Positions 56,802-64,000 of a stretch of 64,000 nt of DNA are shown here, piece after piece. Numbering within the stretch: the first letter of the stretch is position 1; the number at the start of each line of letters is the position of its first letter. The notes under the pieces were generated by a model. That model searched no databases and had not been told where the DNA came from. It saw only the letters and a program-made list of their open reading frames with translations. The position numbers were made by a program, and so were the translations under genes. Source of the DNA: Treponema socranskii subsp. paredis ATCC 35535 (lineage in GTDB: Bacteria; Spirochaetota; Spirochaetia; Treponematales; Treponemataceae); NCBI GenBank assembly GCA_000413015.1, contig KE332515.1, positions 1,849,069 through 1,913,068 of the forward strand, read 5' to 3'.

Positions 56802-57890
56802 ATGAAAAGATTTGATATAGGCGAAAAGGTTTCGCTCAAAGTCGTCGCGGTTTCCGCGGGTACGGTTTTTCTCGACTTGAACGCGAAAAGCGAAGGCGTA
56901 CTCGACGCGTCGGAGTTTACCGATGAAAACGGCGTCTGTTCGGTGCATCCGGGCGATATGCTCGACGTGTATTTTATCGGAAACGAAAAAGGGGAAGCGC
57001 GCTTTACGACGAAAATTTCCGGCGGTAATGCGGATAAATCGATTCTCGAAAACGCGTATAAAAACGGCATCCCCGTCGAAGGGCATGTAAACAAAGAGAT
57101 AAAAGGCGGCTACGAAGTGACGGTCGGAACGAGCCGCGCCTTTTGTCCGTATTCTCAGATGGGCTGGAAGCAAAAGGGAGATGCCGCGTCGTTTGTCGGA
57201 AAGCACCTTATTTTTAAAATTCAGGAATACAAAAACGACGGCCGCGATATACTCGTTTCAAACCGCGTCGTCATGGAAGAAGCGCACGAAAAAGAACTCG
57301 AAGCGCTCAAGGAAAAATTAAAAGAAGGCATGACGGTCGAAGCGACGGTCGTGTCGCTGCAAACATACGGCGCCTTTGTCGATATCGGGGGATTCGAAGC
57401 CCTCCTGCCGATTTCGGAAATCGCGCGTTCCCGTGTCGACGACGTGAGCGCGGTTTTGCATGTCGGGCAAAAGCTCGACGTAAAAATTATTAAAGCGGAT
57501 TGGGCGCACGAGCGCGTTTCGGTCAGCGCAAAAGAACTGCTCGCCGATCCGTGGGAAGTCGCTGCGGAAAAATATGCTCCCGGCTTGAAATGCGAGGGTG
57601 CCGTTTCGCGCGTCGCACCCTTCGGCGTTTTTGTCGAACTCGAACCGGGTGTCGACGGGCTCGTACACATATCGGAAATGGACGGCGTCGACTCTCATAC
57701 GAATCTGAACAAAGTCTTTTCGAAGGGACAAAAGATGTCCGTACTCGTCAAAGAAGTAAACGCTCGGGAACGGCGTATTTCGCTTACGCCGACGACTTCG
57801 GCCGAACAGGATAAAACGACGGCGCGTTATATGTCCGGTCAGACGGACGGCGAGGGTTACAATCCCTTTGCATCTCTTTTGCGGAAATAG
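56802..57890 (+). CDS. S1-domain RNA-binding protein (RpsA-like)
   Basis: 362 residues with four S1 OB-folds in tandem, roughly 1-65, 80-150, 165-235 and 250-335; the last two are the best (GMTVEATVVSLQTYGAFVDIGGFEALLPISEIA and GLKCEGAVSRVAPFGVFVELEPGVDGLVHISEM). Shorter than E. coli S1 (six domains). It likely binds mRNA on the ribosome or acts in RNA turnover. TATAAT lies just upstream. The HD gene follows 2 nt after the stop. Confidence 0.9.
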   Translation: MKRFDIGEKVSLKVVAVSAGTVFLDLNAKSEGVLDASEFTDENGVCSVHPGDMLDVYFIGNEKGEARFTTKISGGNADKSILENAYKNGIPVEGHVNKEIKGGYEVTVGTSRAFCPYSQMGWKQKGDAASFVGKHLIFKIQEYKNDGRDILVSNRVVMEEAHEKELEALKEKLKEGMTVEATVVSLQTYGAFVDIGGFEALLPISEIARSRVDDVSAVLHVGQKLDVKIIKADWAHERVSVSAKELLADPWEVAAEKYAPGLKCEGAVSRVAPFGVFVELEPGVDGLVHISEMDGVDSHTNLNKVFSKGQKMSVLVKEVNARERRISLTPTTSAEQDKTTARYMSGQTDGEGYNPFASLLRK

Positions 57891-57892
57891 CG

Positions 57893-58402
57893 GTGTCGAA
57901 AAATAATAAACTTTTGCGCGCGATGATCGCGTACGACAGAGGCGATCCCAAACGCATTCATCACTTTTTGAAAGTGTACGAATTTGCAAAACTGATCTGC
58001 GAGGGCGAAAAAATCGGCGACGAGCTTCGGCACATTACGGAAACGGCGGCGATCGTACACGATATCGGCATTCACCTTGCGGAGCAAAAATACGGCAACG
58101 GGCACGGGCATTATCAGGAAATCGAAGGGCCGCCGGAAGCGAAAAAAATGCTCGAAGCGCTCGGTTACGATACAGCGGTGACGGATCGCGTGTGCCGGCT
58201 CGTAAGTCTTCACCACACGTATACGCATATCGACGGCATCGATTATCAAATACTTGTCGAAGCGGATTTTCTCGTAAACATATACGAGCACCATGAAAAC
58301 GATTCGGACGACGAAGCGATGAAAGCTGAGGCGCGAGCGGTGCGCAAAACGATTTTCCGCACGGAAACGGGAAAGGCGCTCCTCGACGAATTGTACGGAT
58401 AG
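57893..58402 (+). CDS. HD-domain phosphohydrolase
   Basis: 169 residues from a GTG 2 nt after the S1 gene stop (ATG at residue 11, MIAYDRGD, is an alternative). Conserved HD metal residues: RIHHFLKVYEFAK (His), TAAIVHDIGIHLAE (HD), and HHTYTHIDGIDYQILVEADFLVNIYEH (His, Asp). Small HD proteins of this size cleave phosphomonoesters of nucleotides. Substrate unknown. Confidence 0.87.
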   Translation: MSKNNKLLRAMIAYDRGDPKRIHHFLKVYEFAKLICEGEKIGDELRHITETAAIVHDIGIHLAEQKYGNGHGHYQEIEGPPEAKKMLEALGYDTAVTDRVCRLVSLHHTYTHIDGIDYQILVEADFLVNIYEHHENDSDDEAMKAEARAVRKTIFRTETGKALLDELYG

Positions 58403-58505
58403 GCGGGGCGTTGCGGGGGCACGAGCGAAAAAGGTCCGCCCCCGCTCGAAAGGGGTCGGGTGAAGAGCGGAGCTCTGAACCGAGGGGAAAGGCTTTTCCC
58501 CTTTA
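58403..58505. repeat. GC-rich dispersed intergenic repeat, copy 2
   Basis: GGGGCGTTGCGGGG at 58406, CCCGCTCGAAAGGGG in the middle and GAGGGGAAAGGCTTTTCCCC at the end correspond in order to 14759-14838. It lies between the HD and BASS genes and encodes nothing recognisable. Confidence 0.6.
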
Positions 58506-58567
58506 GGTAATATAATAAATTCGAATCCTTCGTTTATACGGCTCCGTTCGGGCAAAGTCTTGCCGTC

Positions 58568-58597
58568 TTTACACTGCCGTTTAATTTATGCTAAAAT
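58568..58597 (+). promoter_or_regulatory. Promoter of the BASS symporter gene
   Basis: TTTACA (58568-58573), 18-nt spacer, TAAAAT (58592-58597). The leader is about 35 nt and contains AAAGGA before the ATG at 58638. Confidence 0.5.
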
Positions 58598-58637
58598 ACT
58601 TTAATATAATTAAAGACTTATAAAGGATGTAATTGTT

Positions 58638-59585
58638 ATGAAATTTCTTGAAAAACTGAGCGATTTTTTCGGCAAGTGGATGGCACTCATCGTCATTGCG
58701 GTTGCCGCTCTTGCACTCTTTGCACCGCAGACTTGTTTGTGGATTAAAACGAGCTGGATAAATTGGCTGCTCGGCATCGTGATGTTCGGCATGGGACTTA
58801 CGCTCAAGATGAGCGATTTTAAAGTCGTGTTCAGCCGGCCGAAAGATATCATCATCGGTTTTATCGCGCAGTTTACGCTCATGCCGCTTATCGCCTTTCT
58901 TTTGACGAAAGCGTTTAATCTGCCGACGGAAATCGCCGTCGGCGTTATCCTTGTCGGCACTTGTCCCGGCGGTACTTCGTCTAACGTGATGACCTATCTC
59001 TCAAAAGGTGACGTTCCGCTGTCGGTCGGCATGACCGCTGTGTCGACGCTGTTCGCGCCGCTTATGACCCCTCTTTTAACGCTCCTGTATGCGGGGCAGC
59101 GTGTCGATGTCAATGCCGTCGCGATGTTTTTGTCGATTGTAAAAGTCGTACTCGTGCCGATTGCGCTCGGTTTGGTGTGCAATTATTTTTTCGAAAAAGC
59201 GACGCGCGAGATCGTGCGTATCCTTCCGCTTATTTCGACGATCGCGATCATCATGATTATTGCAAGCGTCGTGTCCGCGAATTCCGTGCGGCTTAAAACG
59301 GTCGGCATTGTGGTCGTCGTCGTCGTTATCCTTCACAATCTGCTCGGCTACGCGGCGGGGTTCGGTGTCGGAAAATTACTGCGTCTCAATACGACTAAGT
59401 GCCGTGCGCTTTCGATCGAAGTCGGTATGCAAAACTCGGGACTTGCGACATCGCTTGCGGCAACGCACTTTGCGCAGTATCCGCTTGCGACGATCCCGGG
59501 TGCCGTATTCAGCGTATGGCACAATATTTCGGGCGCCGTTTACGCGAATTTTCTTGCAAACCGTCATCCCGAAAAAGCGAAGTAA
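58638..59585 (+). CDS. BASS-family sodium-dependent symporter
   Basis: 315 residues, about ten membrane helices. GIVMFGMGLTLKMSDFKVVFSRPKDIIIGFIAQFTLMPLIAFLL, GTCPGGTSSNVMTYLSKGDVPLSVGMTAVSTLFAPLMTPLL and EVGMQNSGLATSLAATHFAQYPLATIPGAVFSVWHNISG carry the BASS signatures, including the crossover NVMTYLSKG and EVGMQNSGLA. It imports an organic acid, possibly pyruvate, pantoate or a bile-acid-like molecule, with sodium. Substrate not determinable. Confidence 0.92.
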   Translation: MKFLEKLSDFFGKWMALIVIAVAALALFAPQTCLWIKTSWINWLLGIVMFGMGLTLKMSDFKVVFSRPKDIIIGFIAQFTLMPLIAFLLTKAFNLPTEIAVGVILVGTCPGGTSSNVMTYLSKGDVPLSVGMTAVSTLFAPLMTPLLTLLYAGQRVDVNAVAMFLSIVKVVLVPIALGLVCNYFFEKATREIVRILPLISTIAIIMIIASVVSANSVRLKTVGIVVVVVVILHNLLGYAAGFGVGKLLRLNTTKCRALSIEVGMQNSGLATSLAATHFAQYPLATIPGAVFSVWHNISGAVYANFLANRHPEKAK

Positions 59586-59594
59586 TATTCGTTC

Positions 59595-59736
59595 GCGCTG
59601 CATCCGTGCAGCGCTCACTACCGTATTTTTGCGGAGCAAAAATACGCGGCCGTTTTGCAAGACTGCGATACGGCATCCGTGCCGTGCATCGAGAGTAAGT
59701 TTCCGTTAATATGTTCGCGCTGCATCCTTGCAGCGC
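59595..59736. repeat. Cluster of hairpin repeats
   Basis: GCGCTGCA-TCCG-TGCAGCGC (59595-59614) recurs as GCGCTGCA-TCCT-TGCAGCGC (59717-59736), each preceded by GTTC. Between them are CGTATTTTTG/CAAAAATACG (59621-59645) and ACGGCA-TCCG-TGCCGT near 59672. They form four stable hairpins in 140 nt, like REP/BIME units. Confidence 0.7.
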
Positions 59737-59747
59737 AATACCGCGTC

Positions 59748-59776
59748 TTGACACTATGTGTCTTTCAAAACATACT
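59748..59776 (+). promoter_or_regulatory. Promoter of the phosphatidyltransferase gene, start at the ATG
   Basis: TTGACA (59748-59753), 17-nt spacer, CATACT (59771-59776), then 6 nt to the ATG at 59783. No ribosome binding site. Confidence 0.65.
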
Positions 59777-59782
59777 TGCAAT

Positions 59783-60418
59783 ATGAAACTTGCAAATGCA
59801 TTTACGTCGGTTCGCATCGTCTTTGCGCCGGTATTTTTCCTTATCTATTTTATCCCGATTTGGACGGGGCGATTTGCCGGTCTTTCGGCGGCTCTTATGA
59901 TTCCTCTTCTGGCGTGCATGGAATTTACCGATTTTCTGGACGGATTTTTTGCGCGCAAAAACCGTGAAGTGAGCGACTTCGGAAAGATGTTCGATCCCTT
60001 TGCGGACGTTATCGTCCATTTGACGACGTTTACGTGTTTTATGTATTCGTTCGCCGCGTCCGTTAAAAGCTATCTTCCGGTATGGATTTTCGTATTGATC
60101 TTGTACCGCGAGTTTTCGCAAAATTTTCTCCGTATGGTTGCGGCGAAGCAAGGTACGGCGATTGCCGCGCGAAAGGGCGGAAAACTCAAAACCGTATTTT
60201 ACGTCGCATCGGGATTTGTATGCCTCATTCCCGAATGTGCGCTGCGCTTTTATGCGGCGAAAGGGGGATCTGTCGGCGCTGTCGTTTTATCCGTCGTGCA
60301 GCATACGGAAGCTTGGAAAAACGCCGCGCTCGCTATGTTTGTCGCGAGCCTTGCCCTGTGCTATATTTCGTTTGCCGATTACCTCGTGCACTTTAAGTCG
60401 GTTTTAAAAGATATGTAG
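59783..60418 (+). CDS. pgsA: CDP-alcohol phosphatidyltransferase (PgsA-like)
   Basis: 211 residues from MKLANAFTSVRIVFAP. The CDP-alcohol motif D-G-x2-A-R-x8-G-x3-D-x3-D is present in DFLDGFFARKNREVSDFGKMFDPFADV. About five membrane helices. It probably makes phosphatidylglycerophosphate from CDP-diacylglycerol and glycerol 3-phosphate; a phosphatidylinositol-type activity cannot be excluded. Predicted leaderless mRNA. Confidence 0.88.
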   Translation: MKLANAFTSVRIVFAPVFFLIYFIPIWTGRFAGLSAALMIPLLACMEFTDFLDGFFARKNREVSDFGKMFDPFADVIVHLTTFTCFMYSFAASVKSYLPVWIFVLILYREFSQNFLRMVAAKQGTAIAARKGGKLKTVFYVASGFVCLIPECALRFYAAKGGSVGAVVLSVVQHTEAWKNAALAMFVASLALCYISFADYLVHFKSVLKDM

Positions 60419-60482
60419 GAGCCGATAAAAGCGTTTTTGCGGAAAAACGGACGCCGGATTTGCGTTTCCGGCGGAGTAAAAA

Positions 60483-61208
60483 ATGCGGATATTGATAAGT
60501 TCCGATATACATGCAAACATATTGGCATGCGAAGCGTTGGCAAAAATATATGCGCGCGAAAAATGCGATTTGCACATAACGCTGGGAGATGCCGTTGATT
60601 TGGGGCCGTGGCCGAAAGAAACGCTGGAATTTATTAAGAGAGAAAAAACGGTTTATCTGAAAGGCAATCACGAAGAATACAACTGTTCGATAGGGCTCGG
60701 ACCCGAATTGAAAAAGAGCATAGGAAAATCGGAAGCCGAACACTATCGATGGACAAAAGAGCAAATCGGCATCGATAACGTACGTTATATTGAAAAGCTT
60801 CCCTATAAATATCATATCGAAATCGGAAAATATAATCTGTATTTTCAGCATTTCTTTTTGGAAAACGGAATAATCTCCGAATACAATGTATTCGAGTACG
60901 GTATTGACGGACTTGACCTCGAGCGCGTATTCGGAATCGAACCGAAGAAAAATAATGTGATTTTTTTCGGACACTTACATAAAGCATTCCTAACGGAGAA
61001 AATAAATACATATATAAGCGTAGGATCTGCGGGCTGCGACGGAAAATATTCAAAAGGAAAATCTGCCGATATTATAGAAATCGATAAAAATGCATATACG
61101 ATAAAGCCGATCGAATTGGAATGGAATACGAAAACGGTTATTAATGAAATTGAAAACAGGAATATGCCCGATAAAGATGCAATCGAAGAATATTTTTTTA
61201 ATGGATAA
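60483..61208 (+). CDS. Calcineurin-like metallophosphoesterase
   Basis: 241 residues from the ATG at 60483 with GGAG upstream. Motifs: ISSDIHANILACEAL (Asp, His), ITLGDAVDLGP (GD), YLKGNHEEYN (GNHE) and IFFGHLHKAFL (GHxH). These bind two metals for phosphoester hydrolysis. It resembles YfcE/YvnB-type predicted phosphodiesterases. The cytosolic substrate is unknown. Codon use is AT-richer than its neighbours, so it may be acquired. Confidence 0.87.
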   Translation: MRILISSDIHANILACEALAKIYAREKCDLHITLGDAVDLGPWPKETLEFIKREKTVYLKGNHEEYNCSIGLGPELKKSIGKSEAEHYRWTKEQIGIDNVRYIEKLPYKYHIEIGKYNLYFQHFFLENGIISEYNVFEYGIDGLDLERVFGIEPKKNNVIFFGHLHKAFLTEKINTYISVGSAGCDGKYSKGKSADIIEIDKNAYTIKPIELEWNTKTVINEIENRNMPDKDAIEEYFFNG

Positions 61209-61368
61209 AATGCTGCGGCGTAACGCTTTTATGACGGAAGCACAGCGGCGGCGACCGGTAAATCCGCTTGATTTTTTTGCCGACAAAGGCTATAACGTGA
61301 TTATGAAAACTGCAGGCGGTGTAAACACTTTTGTAAAAAAGGGGTTTGCATCGTTTTTTTATTTTTAA
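61201..61368 (+). CDS. Short open frame of uncertain status
   Basis: 55 codons starting inside the stop region of the phosphoesterase gene; reads MLRRNAFMTEAQRRRPVNPLDFFADKGYNVI, then MKTAGG and FVKKGFASFF. It has no relatives I recognise. GTGTAAAC near 61319 and GTTTGCAT near 61350 can pair with two wobbles ahead of a T run, so the end of this frame is probably a terminator. Likely not a gene. Confidence 0.25.
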   Translation: MDKMLRRNAFMTEAQRRRPVNPLDFFADKGYNVIMKTAGGVNTFVKKGFASFFYF

Positions 61369-61395
61369 ATGGCGGGATAAACGCCGGAGGACTGT

Positions 61396-63486
<2,091 letters not shown>

Positions 63487-63527
63487 CGGGGATGAACCGC
63501 TAAAAGCGAAAAAACGTAAAAAAAACC

Positions 63528-63595
63528 TTGCGTTATTTGAAAACTCGATTTATACTTATAAGGCATTTGTAAGATATTACTGGTATCTTACAAAT
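63528..63595 (+). promoter_or_regulatory. Promoter with a perfect inverted repeat at the start site
   Basis: TTGCGT (63528-63533), 17-nt spacer, TATACT (63551-63556). ATTTGTAAGATA (63565-63576) and TATCTTACAAAT (63584-63595) form a perfect 12-bp inverted repeat around TTACTGG, beginning about 2 nt after the expected start. No T run follows, so an operator is more likely than a terminator. Confidence 0.6.
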
Positions 63596-63639
63596 CGCAT
63601 AAAACCGGATATTTCAGTGAAAAATTACGGAGGTACAAT

Positions 63640-63675
63640 GTGAAAAAAATATTAATAAATCAGGAGATTTCGTAA
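63640..63675 (+). CDS. Very short open frame in the leader of the next gene
   Basis: GGAGG at 63629-63633 is followed by ATGTGA: the ATG at 63639 stops at once, while the overlapping GTG at 63640 gives KKILINQEIS and then TAA. Either a leader peptide or the start of a deleted gene. Speculative. Confidence 0.2.
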   Translation: MKKILINQEIS

Positions 63676-63682
63676 AAGACAG

Positions 63683-63793
63683 ATGAAAAACATCGGACTC
63701 GTATATGGTAATAGGGTGTGTTTTCTCGACGGCGGTTCGGTCGTCGGTAAACTCTTATTTGAAGCAATCAATACGTATTGTCAAGGAAAATAA
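63683..63793 (+). CDS. Short open frame upstream of the CyuA-like gene
   Basis: 36 codons: MKNIGLVYGNRVCFLDGGSV then VGKLLFEAINTY. It has no good ribosome site (AGACAG only) and ends 4 nt before the next ATG. It might be the 3' remnant of a gene whose start is at 63640, joined by deletion. I do not recognise a family. Confidence 0.3.
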   Translation: MKNIGLVYGNRVCFLDGGSVVGKLLFEAINTYCQGK

Positions 63794-63797
63794 TTAT

Positions 63798-64000
63798 ATG
63801 GACAAAAAGATATACGATGCATACGTCGCAATCTTGAAAACGGAACTCGTGCCGGCGCTCGGCTGTACCGAGCCGATTGCCATCGCGTTTGCGGCGGCAA
63901 AAGCGCGCGATGTACTCGGAAGCTTTCCCGAAAAACTGCGGATCGAAGCGAGCGGCAACATCGTTAAAAACGTGCAGGGCGTAACCGTTCCTAATTCCGG
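63798..64000 (+). CDS. L-cysteine desulfidase/UPF0597 (CyuA-like), partial at window end
   Basis: The 67 codons present read MDKKIYDAYVAILKTELVPALGCTEPIAIAFAAAKARDVLG and KLRIEASGNIVKNVQGVTVPNSG. ALGCTEPIAIAFAAA carries the first [4Fe-4S]/active-site cysteine of the CyuA/UPF0597 family, related to the alpha subunit of serine dehydratase. It would break down L-cysteine to pyruvate, ammonia and sulfide. AAGGA lies upstream. Truncated by the window edge, not by mutation. Confidence 0.85.
   Translation, partial: MDKKIYDAYVAILKTELVPALGCTEPIAIAFAAAKARDVLGSFPEKLRIEASGNIVKNVQGVTVPNS

Overview
The window looks like a spirochaete chromosome, most likely an oral or gut Treponema. This is an inference from gene content: relaxed spirochaete-type lipoboxes, two TRAP transport systems for organic acids, SUMF1-fold lipoproteins including one that resembles T. 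denticola TvpA, type III glutamine synthetase, class II thymidine kinase, leucyl/arginyl transferase, DUF763, and many toxin-antitoxin (TA) modules. No rRNA, tRNA or CRISPR array was seen.

Layout. 0-8.7 kb: two frameshifted genes (a TPR protein and a ZIP metal transporter), a LolA-like plus outer-membrane barrel pair, RidA, a lipoprotein, an aldo/keto reductase, a ketopantoate reductase and a glycerophosphodiesterase. 8.7-12.9 kb: a TRAP operon (dctPQM) divergent from a LacI regulator, with a matched pair of operator-like sites. 12.9-16.7 kb: a HAD phosphatase, an Rpn-type nuclease, a cytidylate-kinase-like protein with a histone H1-like tail, and two small membrane proteins. 16.8-20.8 kb: an accessory island with two near-identical ribbon-helix-helix/PIN modules, an FGE-fold protein, gene remnants, a truncated BrnTA and an attC-like site. 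20.8-28.4 kb: HxlR/SnoaL divergent pair, a second PanE-like protein, an S51 peptidase, an SGNH hydrolase, RpiB, and a four-carbon acid sugar operon (DUF1537 kinase, Fe-ADH, PdxA2) behind a near-consensus sigma-54 promoter. 28.4-34.2 kb: AT-rich accessory island with intact and broken TA genes, GC-rich repeats, a second attC-like site, a TvpA-like lipoprotein whose 3' end reads like the variable region of a diversity-generating retroelement (DGR), and an orphan two-gene membrane module. 34.2-36.5 kb: a two-component system whose operon is split by a small mobile repeat. 36.5-41 kb: thymidine kinase, an orphan DctP, YhcH and FucU, and a GGDEF protein ending in a 12-C tract.

41-64 kb is mostly housekeeping: an RNA methyltransferase/TetR/DUF763/methyltransferase operon, patatin, argC-bpt, AlkD, an ABC exporter with pyrF, a flavocytochrome-like reductase, a fused PyrK-PyrD, a broken HigBA, an S1 protein, an HD hydrolase, a BASS symporter, a phosphatidyltransferase, a metallophosphoesterase, glnN and the start of a CyuA/UPF0597 gene.

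Two themes cut across the window. First, several genes have a good -35/-10 pair with 17-nt spacing whose -10 box ends 6-8 nt before the ATG and which lack a Shine-Dalgarno sequence, so leaderless mRNAs seem common. Second, the accessory islands hold many truncated TA genes next to integron-like recombination sites and dispersed hairpin repeats, suggesting repeated capture and decay of small gene cassettes.
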